64,000 nucleotides of DNA from Streptomyces atratus (GTDB taxonomy: Bacteria > Actinomycetota > Actinomycetes > Streptomycetales > Streptomycetaceae), in the NCBI RefSeq assembly GCF_014648655.1, contig NZ_BMRN01000003.1:452335-516334 (forward strand), given 5' to 3'. The translations under genes were made by a program, and so were the position numbers. Numbering within the stretch: the first letter of the stretch is position 1; each line of letters starts with the position of its first letter. The notes under the pieces are model-generated. The model ran no database searches, was not told the origin of the DNA, and saw only the letters and a program-made list of their open reading frames with translations. This document shows, piece by piece, positions 7,888-16,177 of the stretch.

Positions 7888-9173
7888 CCGCCACGGCGAC
7901 TTCCACCCCGCCGCCCGCGGCCCCCAAGGTCTCCGGTGGCAAGGGCGGCCGCACCCGCCTCTCCTTCCCCGTCGTTCTGCTGATCGTCGCGGGCGCGCTG
8001 CTCGCGCTGTCCGCGGTACGCGCCATCACCGGCGCCCAGGACGTCACCTCGGCCGGGCAGATCAGCGCGGCGCTCGCGATGGCCGTGCCGATCGGGCTCG
8101 CCGGTCTCGGCGGCCTGTGGGCCGAGCGGGCCGGTGTGGTCAACATCGGCCTCGAAGGCATGATGATCCTGGGCACCTTCTTCGGTGCCTGGGCCGGCTG
8201 GCAGACCAACCCGTGGCTCGGCGTACTGGCCGGCGTCATCGGCGGGGCGCTCGGCGGGCTGCTGCACGCCGTAGCGACCGTCACCTTCGGCGTCGACCAC
8301 ATCATCTCCGGTATCGCCATCAACATCCTGGCGCTCGGCTTCACCACCTACTTCGCCAAGCTCTGGTTCAACTCGGGCGAGGCGGCGGCCAAGGGCGGCA
8401 GCCCCAAGCAGTCCCCGCCGGCCGACGACATCACCTCGGTGACGATCCCGGGCCTCTCCGACTGGCTGCACTCCATCGAGAAGCACCACTGGTTCTTCGT
8501 CTCCGACCTGGCCGGCGTCATCGGCGGCCTGGTCACCAATGTGTCGCTGCTGACGATCCTGGCCGTGGTCCTCTTCGTCCTCACGTTCTTCGTGCTGTGG
8601 AAGACCTCGTTCGGGCTGCGGCTGCGCTCCTGCGGCGAGAACCCGGTCGCCGCCGAGTCGCTCGGTGTGAACGTCTACCGCTACAAGTACATCGCGGTGA
8701 TCGTCTCCGGCGGCATGGCCGGCCTCGGCGGTGCCTTCCTCTCGCTCGTCACCTCGCACATCTACAACGAGGGCCAGACCGGCGGCCGCGGATACATCGG
8801 TCTCGCCGCGATGATCTTCGGCAACTGGCGGCCCGGCGGGCTCGCCATGGGCGCCGGCCTGTTCGGCTTCGCCGACGCGCTCCAACTGCGCAACGGAGGC
8901 GAGTCCGTCCACGCGCTGCTCCTGCTGCTCGTGGTCGTGCTGGCCGTGCTCGCCGCCTGGAAGCTCTACCGCAAGAGCTTCGTCCAGGGCGCGGTCAGCG
9001 CGGTCATCGCCGCCGCGGTGCTGGTCTGGTACCTCGCCACGGACACGGTGCCCACCGAGTTCGTGAGCGCCACCCCGTACATCGTCACGCTGCTCGTCCT
9101 CTCGCTCTCCGCCCAGCGGCTGCGGATGCCGAAGGCGGACGGCATGCGCTACCGGAAGGGCCAGGGCAAGTGA
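7884..9173 (+). CDS. ABC transporter permease (nucleoside import), second subunit
   Basis: The 429-residue protein is the partner permease. After a Pro/Ala-rich cytoplasmic head of about 30 residues it shows AERAGVVNIGLEGMMILGTFFGAW, the motif typical of YufQ/NupC-type permeases, then HIISGIAINILALG, CGENPVAAESLGVNV and GRGYIGLAAMIFGNWRPGG. About ten membrane segments are visible. The GTG start overlaps the first permease stop, and the TGA (9171-9173) overlaps the GTG of cdd, so uptake and cytidine deamination are encoded in one coupled transcript. The extended C-terminus adds extra hydrophobic segments compared with the first permease. Confidence 0.9.
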   Translation: MTATATSTPPPAAPKVSGGKGGRTRLSFPVVLLIVAGALLALSAVRAITGAQDVTSAGQISAALAMAVPIGLAGLGGLWAERAGVVNIGLEGMMILGTFFGAWAGWQTNPWLGVLAGVIGGALGGLLHAVATVTFGVDHIISGIAINILALGFTTYFAKLWFNSGEAAAKGGSPKQSPPADDITSVTIPGLSDWLHSIEKHHWFFVSDLAGVIGGLVTNVSLLTILAVVLFVLTFFVLWKTSFGLRLRSCGENPVAAESLGVNVYRYKYIAVIVSGGMAGLGGAFLSLVTSHIYNEGQTGGRGYIGLAAMIFGNWRPGGLAMGAGLFGFADALQLRNGGESVHALLLLLVVVLAVLAAWKLYRKSFVQGAVSAVIAAAVLVWYLATDTVPTEFVSATPYIVTLLVLSLSAQRLRMPKADGMRYRKGQGK

Positions 9174-9568
9174 CGGCCGCCGCGGAGGTCGACTGGGCGG
9201 CGCTGCGTAGCGCCGCACGGTCCGTCATGACACGTGCGTACGTTCCCTACTCGCACTATCCGGTCGGCGCCGCGGCCCGCGTCGACGACGGCCGGACGGT
9301 GTCCGGCTGCAACGTCGAGAACGCCTCGTACGGCATCGGGCTGTGCGCCGAGTGCGGCCTGGTCTCCCAGCTCCACGCCACCGGTGGCGGGCGGCTGACC
9401 CACTTCACCTGTGTGGACGGGGCGGGCGAGATCCTGGTGCCGTGCGGCAGGTGCAGGCAGTTGCTGTACGAGTTCGGCGGGCCGGAGCTGATCCTGGAGA
9501 CGCCGGACGGCTTGCGCACGCTCGACGAGATGCTGCCGCAGGCGTTCGGACCGGACCATCTGAAGTAG
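9170..9568 (+). CDS. cdd: Cytidine deaminase
   Basis: This 132-residue homotetrameric-type enzyme converts cytidine and deoxycytidine to uridine and deoxyuridine. The zinc site is clear: GLCAECGL carries the first Cys and the proton-shuttling Glu, and PCGRCRQLLYEF carries the other two Cys ligands. SHYPVGAA and GCNVENASYG form the substrate-binding loops. The GTG at 9170 shares bases with the stop of the preceding permease (GTGA), so expression depends on the transporter operon. This places deamination of imported cytidine directly with uptake; the product can pass to pyrimidine phosphorolysis by the deoA product next door. Confidence 0.95.
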   Translation: MTAAAEVDWAALRSAARSVMTRAYVPYSHYPVGAAARVDDGRTVSGCNVENASYGIGLCAECGLVSQLHATGGGRLTHFTCVDGAGEILVPCGRCRQLLYEFGGPELILETPDGLRTLDEMLPQAFGPDHLK

Positions 9569-9591
9569 AGACCATCTGCAGCAGCACCACC

Positions 9592-9620
9592 GTGGCCCTC
9601 CTGCCCGTCGGGAGGGCCAC
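9592..9620 (+). terminator. Terminator hairpin after cdd
   Basis: A perfect 10-bp stem GTGGCCCTCC/GGAGGGCCAC with a 9-base loop lies 23 bp after the cdd stop and 13 bp before the deoA operator. It separates the transporter operon from deoA. Confidence 0.75.
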
Positions 9621-9633
9621 GCCCATCTCAACC

Positions 9634-9649
9634 CTCTATGCGCGTAGAG
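9634..9649. promoter_or_regulatory. Operator-like palindrome upstream of deoA (one mismatch)
   Basis: CTCTATGCGCGTAGAG is a 16-bp palindrome with a single C-to-T change at 9639 relative to CTCTACGCGCGTAGAG. It lies 51 bp before the deoA ATG and matches the other nucleoside-gene sites. Confidence 0.75.
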
Positions 9650-9700
9650 TCATTCAGGACTCTTGCGTACGTACGTATCGGCCGGAAGGACTCCCAGGAC

Positions 9701-10978
9701 ATGGACGCCATCTCCGTCATCCGCACCAAGCGCGACCGGGGCGAGCTGACCCCCGAACAGATCGACTGGGTCATCGATGCCTACACCCGCGGCGAGGTGG
9801 CCGACGAGCAGATGTCCGCGCTGGCCATGGCGATCCTGCTGAACGGTATGAACCGTACGGAGATCGCCCGCTGGACCGCCGCCATGATCGCCTCCGGCGA
9901 GCGGATGAACTTCGACTCGCTCTCCCGCCCCACCACCGACAAGCACTCCACCGGCGGCGTCGGTGACAAGATCACCCTGCCGCTCGCCCCGCTGGTCGCC
10001 GCCTGCGGCGCCGCCGTTCCTCAGCTCAGCGGCCGCGGACTCGGCCACACCGGCGGCACGCTCGACAAGCTGGAGTCCATCCCCGGCTGGCGCGCCCACC
10101 TCTCGAACGCCGAGATGCTGGGCGTCCTGGACACCACCGGCGCCGTGATCTGCGCCGCCGGTGACGGGCTCGCCCCCGCCGACAAGAAGCTGTACGCGCT
10201 CCGCGATGTCACGGGCACCGTCGAGGCCATCCCGCTGATCGCCAGCTCGATCATGTCCAAGAAGATCGCCGAGGGCACCGGCGCACTCGTCCTGGACGTC
10301 AAGGTCGGCTCGGGCGCCTTCATGAAGACCATCGAGGACGCCCGCGAGCTGGCCTCCACCATGGTCGCGCTGGGCACCGACAGCGGAGTTCGGACGGTCG
10401 CGCTGCTCACCGACATGGCCACCCCGCTCGGCCTGACCGCGGGCAATGCCCTGGAGGTGCGCGAGTCGGTCGAGGTACTGGCCGGCGGCGGCCCGAAGGA
10501 CGTCATCGGCCTCACCCTGGCCCTCGCCCGCGAGATGCTGGACGCGGCCGGGCTGGGGGACGCCGACCCGGAGAAGGCCCTCGCCGACGGCTCCGCGATG
10601 GACGTCTGGCGCCGGATGATCTCCGCCCAGGGCGGCGACCCGGACGCCACGCTTCCGGTCGCCCGCGAGCAGCACGTCGTGACGGCCCCGTCCACCGGCG
10701 TACTGACCCGCCTGGACGCGTACGACATCGGCGTCGCCGCCTGGCGCCTCGGCGCGGGCCGGGCCCGCAAGGAGGACCCGGTGCAGGCGGGCGCGGGCAT
10801 CGAACTGCACGCCAAGCCCGGTGACACGGTCACGGCCGGACAGCCGCTGCTGACGCTGCACACCGACACCCCCGAGAAGTTCGACTACGCGCTGAAGGCC
10901 CTGCCCTCCTCGTACGACATCGCCCCGGCCGGTACGGACTTCACGGCCACCCCCGTGGTGCGGGAACGTATCGCCTGA
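9701..10978 (+). CDS. deoA: Thymidine/pyrimidine-nucleoside phosphorylase
   Basis: The 425-residue enzyme reversibly phosphorolyses thymidine or uridine to the base plus (deoxy)ribose 1-phosphate. It has the glycosyltransferase family 3 phosphate loop KHSTGGVGDK, the LSGRGLGHTGGTLDKLESIPG signature region (within residues 110-131), KIAEGTGALVLDVKVGSGAFMK and the C-terminal lipoyl-like lobe seen in dimeric pyrimidine phosphorylases. The ATG at 9701 is preceded by GGAAGGA (9684-9690). The open frame continues upstream but would include the operator, so that part is non-coding. deoA is monocistronic between two hairpins and carries its own operator copy. Confidence 0.95.
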   Translation: MDAISVIRTKRDRGELTPEQIDWVIDAYTRGEVADEQMSALAMAILLNGMNRTEIARWTAAMIASGERMNFDSLSRPTTDKHSTGGVGDKITLPLAPLVAACGAAVPQLSGRGLGHTGGTLDKLESIPGWRAHLSNAEMLGVLDTTGAVICAAGDGLAPADKKLYALRDVTGTVEAIPLIASSIMSKKIAEGTGALVLDVKVGSGAFMKTIEDARELASTMVALGTDSGVRTVALLTDMATPLGLTAGNALEVRESVEVLAGGGPKDVIGLTLALAREMLDAAGLGDADPEKALADGSAMDVWRRMISAQGGDPDATLPVAREQHVVTAPSTGVLTRLDAYDIGVAAWRLGAGRARKEDPVQAGAGIELHAKPGDTVTAGQPLLTLHTDTPEKFDYALKALPSSYDIAPAGTDFTATPVVRERIA

Positions 10979-11000
10979 CCTGCGGCTTCCTCGTTCGGGT

Positions 11001-11034
11001 GAACGGGACCGGTGGACTGCCGCCGGTCCCGTTC
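11001..11034 (+). terminator. Terminator hairpin after deoA
   Basis: A perfect 12-bp stem, GAACGGGACCGG and its complement, encloses a 10-base loop 22 bp after the deoA stop. Confidence 0.75.
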
Positions 11035-11075
11035 GGCATGCTGGACTCGGTGACGCACCGATAGAGGAGACCGCC

Positions 11076-11666
11076 ATGGGCGCACTCACCGTCGACCCCG
11101 CGCCGGGCCACGGCCAGGACTGGGACGACCTCGTCCGGATCTGGGAGGAGACGGACGCACCCGAGGGCTGCAAGGTGGAGATCATCGAGGGGATCGTCAC
11201 CGTGTCGCCACCGCCGTCCAAGGACCACAACACCACCGCGGAACTGCTGCAGCGCAGGCTCTACTCCGTGATCCCGGAGGACTGGGGGATCTACCAGACC
11301 CTCGGTGTCGCCGTGCCGGGCCGCGCCGGGCTCTACATCCCCGATCTCGCCGTCGTGCCGCGTGCCGTGGCGACCGGGCCTGGAAACCGCGTACCGGCGG
11401 AAGAGGCCCGGCTCGTCGTCGAGATCACCTCGCAGGCCAATGCCAACCACGACCGCATCGGCAAGGCGCACGGATACGCGAAGGCCGGTGTCGAACTCTT
11501 CCTGCTCCTGGACCCCTGGCACTCCGGCCGCCCCACCGCCACCTTGTACGGGGAACCCGCCGACGGTATCTACCGGGTCCTGGACGCGGTCGAGTACGGG
11601 GAGAAGCTGACGCTTCCCGAGCCGTTCGCGCTGGTACTGGACACCGGGTTCTTCCCGGCCGGCTGA
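11076..11666 (+). CDS. Uma2-family (DUF820) restriction-endonuclease-fold protein
   Basis: The 196-residue protein matches the Uma2 group, which has a PD-(D/E)xK nuclease fold. The visible core is a GxYxxDLAVVP-like segment (GLYIPDLAVVP), then RLVVEITSQ with the acidic metal ligand, then KAHGYAKAGVELFLLLDP with the conserved Lys and following beta strand. Streptomyces carry many copies, mostly of unknown biological role; nuclease activity is assumed from the fold. The ATG follows GAGGAGACCGCC, a good ribosome-binding site. It stands alone and converges on the large protease gene through a shared hairpin. Confidence 0.85.
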   Translation: MGALTVDPAPGHGQDWDDLVRIWEETDAPEGCKVEIIEGIVTVSPPPSKDHNTTAELLQRRLYSVIPEDWGIYQTLGVAVPGRAGLYIPDLAVVPRAVATGPGNRVPAEEARLVVEITSQANANHDRIGKAHGYAKAGVELFLLLDPWHSGRPTATLYGEPADGIYRVLDAVEYGEKLTLPEPFALVLDTGFFPAG

Positions 11667-11701
11667 GAAGCGATGCCGTGCCGGTCCCGTGGGTGCGCGA
11701 A

Positions 11702-11739
11702 CGGCCCGCCGGAACGGAGTGATCCGTCCCGGCGGGCCG
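11702..11739. terminator. Bidirectional terminator between the Uma2 gene and the subtilase gene
   Basis: Arms CGGCCCGCCGG and CCGGCGGGCCG (11 bp, perfect) flank an inner ACGGA/TCCGT stem. It lies between two convergent stop codons, so it can serve both transcripts. Confidence 0.75.
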
Positions 11740-11771
11740 CTCTCATACGGTCGGTGCGCCTATCGGCTCAC

Positions 11772-14700
11772 TTACTTGCCGAAGTACGCGTTGTAGATCG
11801 ACACCGACGACTTGTTGCCCTGCTTGTCGGTGACATCGGCCCGGTACGAGATGGACTTGCCCTTGGCCGGGTTCTTCACGGAGAGCTTGCCCGACTTGAC
11901 CGTGGTCTTCTTCCAGGTCTTTCCGGCGTCGTAACTGACGTACACCGTCAGTGACTTGAGGTTCTTGCCGGCGGCCGCACCCTGCACCGTCACGGGCACG
12001 GAAGCGGTCCGGCCGGCCGTGACCCTGCTGTCCGCGGTGACGTTGGGTGTGAACCGCACCGTGGAGACCGGCAGCATGGCCGGGCCCGAGGTCCGCTTGG
12101 AGCGGAAGGTCCAGCTCGCGTCGATCCGGGTGGAGACCGGGGATAGTGCGGTGCTGCGCCGCATCGAAGTCGTCAGCCGGTAGTCGGCGGCGGCGGACGG
12201 CACAGCGATGGGGGCCAAGCCCGTCAGCGGGTCCTCGTTCTGGGCGAGCTTCTTGCCGTTGCGGTACAGGACCGTCTTGGCCGAACTGTAGGCGGAATCA
12301 CCGAGGTTGCCGCGCCCGTCGGCCACCAGCGGAAGCTTGCCGACGATGTCGTCGCCGTCGCGGAGGATGCCGTACTCGGAGCCGACCGCGGGGCCGAACA
12401 CCGCGGTGTTGACCTTCTTCGTGTAGGACTTGCCGGCCTTCAGGGACTGCGGGGCGATGGAGTACTGCGCCTCGGTCACCGGGTAGCCGTCCTCGTCGGC
12501 CGGGCCGTTCTGGCTGAAGCCGAAGCTCCACTGGGCCTTGTCGGCGGTGGAGACATAGACGGTGGCGGTGCCGGGGATCTTGTGGAGGGAATAGGCCGCC
12601 CAGCCGCTGGCCATGCCGGGCAACGTGCCAGACGGGGCGATCTCACCGGTCTTGCCCTTGGCGGGCGAGCCGAGAGTGAGGCTGACCTCGGCCAGTTGGC
12701 CGGTGGTGTACTTCCGTTCGAAACCGGTGGCTGCCTGGGTCACCGGACCGCCGGCCGCGATTTCGTACCGGGTCGAGGTTCCCTTGCTCCAGCTGCCGAG
12801 CCAGTGCTGGGAGAGCGAGCCGTCGGTGACCTTCGGTCCGAAGTGCGCGGTGCGGAAGTTCTTGTACGTGTCGAGGATCCAGCTGTAGGTGTAGCCGGTG
12901 TCATCGGTCGTGAACTGGAGGTCGGGCGCGGCCAGCAGGGACTTCGTCCCGGTGGCGGGCACGGTGATGTTCACCGGCTTCGCCTTGCGCGCGTCGAGCG
13001 TCACGGTGAGGTTCTTGGTGACGTCCAGCTTTGGCTGCGCCAGCCAGTCAGTGCCCTTGGAATAGTCCTCGGGGTCGACGGTGACAGCCCCGTTCAGCGC
13101 GTAACCGCCCCTGGGGAGACGGATCTTGGCCGTGCCGTTGGTGCTCGTCGGGGAGAGCAACTGGCCGAGCGCCGTTCCCGAGAGGCCGTAGAGGTCGGTC
13201 TGGGCGAACTCGGCAGGCTTGCCGTCGCGCCCGATCGTCCTGACGGTGAGGTCGTACGACTCGATCTCGCGATCGACCGCGGCCGCGGTGCGGACGCTCT
13301 GGCCGCCGCCCGTCCCGACGACGTACGCGGAGTACGTGCCGTCGTCCGAACCGCCTAGCTTGGTGTTCACGGTCAGCGGCACATCAGCGGTGCCGCCCGC
13401 GGGGACGGTCACCTTGTCGGCGCCGAGGGCGAAGAAGCCGGCCGGGGCGGGCTTGCCCTTCGGACCGGTGGCCGTGACCGCGAGGTCGAGGGTGACGTCC
13501 GTCGTACCGAGGTTGCGGTACGTCAGCTTCTTGCTGACCGGGGTGTCATCGGTGTGCGGCCACTGCTGCACACCGAAGCTCACCGAGACAGGGTCGGCGA
13601 CGACGGTCTGGGCGATCGCCTTGTCGACGGCGATCCGGCCCGAGCCCTGCTCGAACGGTGTGTACGCGCCCGGCTTCGTCGAGGCCGTGAGCGCGCCCTT
13701 GAGCTCGGCGTACTTCCACTGCGGGTGCTGCTGCTTGAGGAGCGCCGCGGCGCCCGCGACGTGCGGGGTCGCCATCGACGTACCGGAGATCGTCAGATAG
13801 CCCGGCGGGTTCTGCCCGACCTCCTGGTCGATGGCGGAGCCGGGTGCGGCCGCCGCCGTGATGTCCACGCCGGGGGCGGTGACATCGGGCTTGATCGCGC
13901 CGTCGCCGTTGCGCGGGCCGCGGCTGGAGAAGTCGGCCAGCTCGTCGTTGTCGTCGACCGCGCCGACGGTCAGTGCGGCGTCCGCGCTGCCCGGGGAGCC
14001 GACCGTGCCGGCGCCGGCGCCCTCGTTGCCCGCCGCGATGGCGAACAGGACGCCCTTGTCGGCCGACAGCTTGTTCACCGCCGCTTCGAGCGGATCGATC
14101 TCGGGGGTGTCGCCGCCGCCGAGGCTCAGGTTGATGATGTCGGCGCCCTGCGCGACCGCCCACTCCATGCCGGCCAGGATGCCGGAGTCGTCGCCGAAGC
14201 CGTCGTCGTCGAGCACCTTGCCCTCGAGCAGCTTGGCGTCCGGGGCGACGCCCTTGAACTTCCCGCCCGACTTGGCGCCCGTACCGGCCGCGATCGAGGA
14301 CACATGTGTGCCGTGCCCGACGCGGTCCTTGGTGTCGGGGGAGGAGGTGAAGTTCTTCGTGTCGAGGATCTGGCCCTGGAGGTCGGGGTGGGTGGTGTCC
14401 ACACCGGTGTCCAGGACGGCGATCTTGACGCCCTTTCCGGTGTAACCGGCCTTCCACGCGGACGGCACACCGATCTGCGGCACGCTCTTGTCGAGGCTCG
14501 CCTTGCGTACGCCGTCCAGCCAGACCCGGTCGATACCGGCGGCCGTGGTGCGCTGGGCGCCGTGCGAGGGCTTGCTGGTGAGCGCGTGCCAGACGTCCTG
14601 GGCGTCGTGCTCCGGTGTGGTCACCGACTCGGCGTTCAGCGACTTCAGGGTCCGGCCGACCCGGGTGGAGCCGGCGTCACGGACCTCCGCCTTCGCGGCC

Positions 14701-15116
14701 GCCGCCTGGGCTCCCCGGTAGGCGACGATGAGCTTCAGGCCCGCCTTCTGGGCCCTGCGGTTCTCCGCACGGTTCAGCTCGGTGACGTCGAACAGCCGGC
14801 GGTCCAGCTTTCCGGAGCTGATCAGCTGGTGTGCGTCGGCCGGGACGAGCAGGGTGTGCCCGTCGTGTATCTGTCGCTGCACGGGTATGTTCTCGCGCCC
14901 CTTGGCGGGCCGGAAGCCGACGACCCGGCCCTTGGCGTCCACCGAGACGCGGTCGCCGGTGATGAGCGTCAACTGGTGCCGGGCCACGGACTTGGCGTCT
15001 GCCGGGCGGCCCGCGTCGGGTTGTGCCATGGCCGGGGTGGTCATCCCGGCTGCGAGCGCCACGGCGGCCGCCGTGGCGATGGTCGAAACACACGCGCTTC
15101 TCACGTGTCTGCGCAA
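11772..15116 (-). CDS. Large secreted S8 (subtilisin-like) serine protease
   Basis: About 1114 residues. The N-terminus is a Sec signal peptide (RR..., then a hydrophobic stretch ending PAMAQ), followed by a propeptide of about 170 residues. The catalytic triad is clear: Asp in VKIAVLDTGVDTTHPDL (near residue 236), His in VGHGTHVSSIAAG (near 269) and Ser in ISGTSMATPHVAGAA (near 450); an oxyanion-hole Asn lies in FAIAAGNEGAG. The remaining 600 residues look like beta-sandwich domains with no membrane anchor. A start at TTG 15116 or GTG 15104 is supported by GGGGGAGAG just upstream; the longer GTG at 15155 has no ribosome-binding site. It is monocistronic. The substrate is unknown; extracellular protein degradation is the general role of the family. 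Confidence 0.9.
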   Translation of the reverse strand: MRRHVRSACVSTIATAAAVALAAGMTTPAMAQPDAGRPADAKSVARHQLTLITGDRVSVDAKGRVVGFRPAKGRENIPVQRQIHDGHTLLVPADAHQLISSGKLDRRLFDVTELNRAENRRAQKAGLKLIVAYRGAQAAAAKAEVRDAGSTRVGRTLKSLNAESVTTPEHDAQDVWHALTSKPSHGAQRTTAAGIDRVWLDGVRKASLDKSVPQIGVPSAWKAGYTGKGVKIAVLDTGVDTTHPDLQGQILDTKNFTSSPDTKDRVGHGTHVSSIAAGTGAKSGGKFKGVAPDAKLLEGKVLDDDGFGDDSGILAGMEWAVAQGADIINLSLGGGDTPEIDPLEAAVNKLSADKGVLFAIAAGNEGAGAGTVGSPGSADAALTVGAVDDNDELADFSSRGPRNGDGAIKPDVTAPGVDITAAAAPGSAIDQEVGQNPPGYLTISGTSMATPHVAGAAALLKQQHPQWKYAELKGALTASTKPGAYTPFEQGSGRIAVDKAIAQTVVADPVSVSFGVQQWPHTDDTPVSKKLTYRNLGTTDVTLDLAVTATGPKGKPAPAGFFALGADKVTVPAGGTADVPLTVNTKLGGSDDGTYSAYVVGTGGGQSVRTAAAVDREIESYDLTVRTIGRDGKPAEFAQTDLYGLSGTALGQLLSPTSTNGTAKIRLPRGGYALNGAVTVDPEDYSKGTDWLAQPKLDVTKNLTVTLDARKAKPVNITVPATGTKSLLAAPDLQFTTDDTGYTYSWILDTYKNFRTAHFGPKVTDGSLSQHWLGSWSKGTSTRYEIAAGGPVTQAATGFERKYTTGQLAEVSLTLGSPAKGKTGEIAPSGTLPGMASGWAAYSLHKIPGTATVYVSTADKAQWSFGFSQNGPADEDGYPVTEAQYSIAPQSLKAGKSYTKKVNTAVFGPAVGSEYGILRDGDDIVGKLPLVADGRGNLGDSAYSSAKTVLYRNGKKLAQNEDPLTGLAPIAVPSAAADYRLTTSMRRSTALSPVSTRIDASWTFRSKRTSGPAMLPVSTVRFTPNVTADSRVTAGRTASVPVTVQGAAAGKNLKSLTVYVSYDAGKTWKKTTVKSGKLSVKNPAKGKSISYRADVTDKQGNKSSVSIYNAYFGK

Positions 15117-15419
15117 CTCTCCCCCTGGAGAATCAGGCGGCCCCCTGGGGGCCACTGGTCAGTCGGCACCGAATGGGTCGCCGGTGCCGACCGGTTCACG
15201 TACCTAGAGGAGGAATTGATCGAGAAGGTTCACAGAAACCGCACGTGAGACGGGAGTTGACGGAAGTTCATCGGTTCGGGACGGACCGGAGGGACGACTG
15301 CCGGTCGTGCGCCGGCCGAGGGCGAGGCGGGCGGGGGCGAGGCGGGCGGGGGCAGTGCTGGGCAGGGTGCGGGGCGTGCACAGGGCCGGGACGCCGGGAA
15401 AGCGCGGAAGCGGGCAGCG

Positions 15420-15800
15420 ATGAGTTTCGGCCGCCGGACCGGTCTCCCTGATGTGGAAGCCATGATCCCGATCGTTCTCGTCGTCACCGGCCGCGTCACG
15501 CGGGCCGCGGTGCCGGGTCTCTGCGCCGAGCTGGAGTCGCTGCTGTACGACTCCGAGGGCACCGTCCGCGACCCGGGTGCCGGGGTGGACTGCGACGTGG
15601 GCGGGGTCGTACAGGCGGATCTGGCCCTGGTCGAGGCGGTGGCGCGGCTGGGGCTCGTCGCACGCCGTGCGGGCGGCAGGCGGCTGCGGCTGCGCAATGT
15701 GCCACCCGAACTGCAGAGCCTGCTCGACCTGGTGGGGCTGGCCGATGTGGTGGACGTGGGGTGCGGGACCGGGGACGGGGTCGCGGGGAACGAGGCCTGA
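15420..15800 (+). CDS. STAS-domain protein (anti-sigma-factor-antagonist-like)
   Basis: The 126-residue protein has the STAS pattern: a starting strand PIVLVVTGRVT, then VPGLCAELESLL, a DCDVGGVVQADLALVEAVARL segment equivalent to the region around the phosphorylatable Ser/Thr of SpoIIAA proteins, and a final helix LLDLVGLADVVDV. The usual DLSGVxFLDSSG motif is altered (GVVQADLAL), so the canonical Ser is missing and phospho-switching is doubtful. ATGs at 15420 and 15462 are both possible; neither has a strong ribosome-binding site. It converges on the small gene and ECF sigma gene, but no link between them can be shown. Confidence 0.6.
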   Translation: MSFGRRTGLPDVEAMIPIVLVVTGRVTRAAVPGLCAELESLLYDSEGTVRDPGAGVDCDVGGVVQADLALVEAVARLGLVARRAGGRRLRLRNVPPELQSLLDLVGLADVVDVGCGTGDGVAGNEA

Positions 15801-15853
15801 AGGGGCGGTGCTTCGGGGAGCGTGCACCGCTGTCCGCCTGCCCCGCCCGACGT

Positions 15854-16177
15854 TCAGTCCCCGCTCGGGCCCGCCGGGCTCCTTCCCTTCAACCGCACGC
15901 AGACCGATTGTCTGACCATGCCGCTGTCCCGGACCGCCGTCGCTGTGGGGAACGGGGACACCGCCGGGGACAGGCTCGACGCGCGACTGGCGCCGTCGCA
16001 CTCGTGCTCCGGCTGCGGACCCGGTCCGCCGCCGGAGACGGGATTCGGAGTCCGGACGGTCCCGGGCGTGGGCCCGTCGATGGCGACGGGCTCACCCAGC
16101 CACCGGGTCAGCCCCCAGCCCCCGGCCGCGAGCACCACCCAGCCCGCCACCAGCACGTTCCGTACGCCGCGCCTCAT
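15854..16177 (-). CDS. Small membrane-anchored protein coupled to the ECF sigma gene
   Basis: The 107-residue product starts at an ATG that overlaps the sigma factor stop (ATGA, 16174-16177), so the two are translationally coupled. One hydrophobic segment near the N-terminus (VLVAGWVVLAAGGWGL, preceded by Arg residues) could anchor it, leaving a Pro/Gly-rich tail of about 80 residues outside. I recognise no domain. Its position behind a sigma factor suggests a regulatory or accessory role, but it shows no zinc-binding anti-sigma motif (HxxxCxxC). Confidence 0.55.
   Translation of the reverse strand: MRRGVRNVLVAGWVVLAAGGWGLTRWLGEPVAIDGPTPGTVRTPNPVSGGGPGPQPEHECDGASRASSLSPAVSPFPTATAVRDSGMVRQSVCVRLKGRSPAGPSGD

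Noticed and set aside
15117..15155. GTG at 15155 as the start of the large protease
   Set aside because: No ribosome-binding site precedes it, and it would put a Pro/Gly-rich stretch before the signal peptide. The GGGGGAGAG site supports 15116 or 15104.
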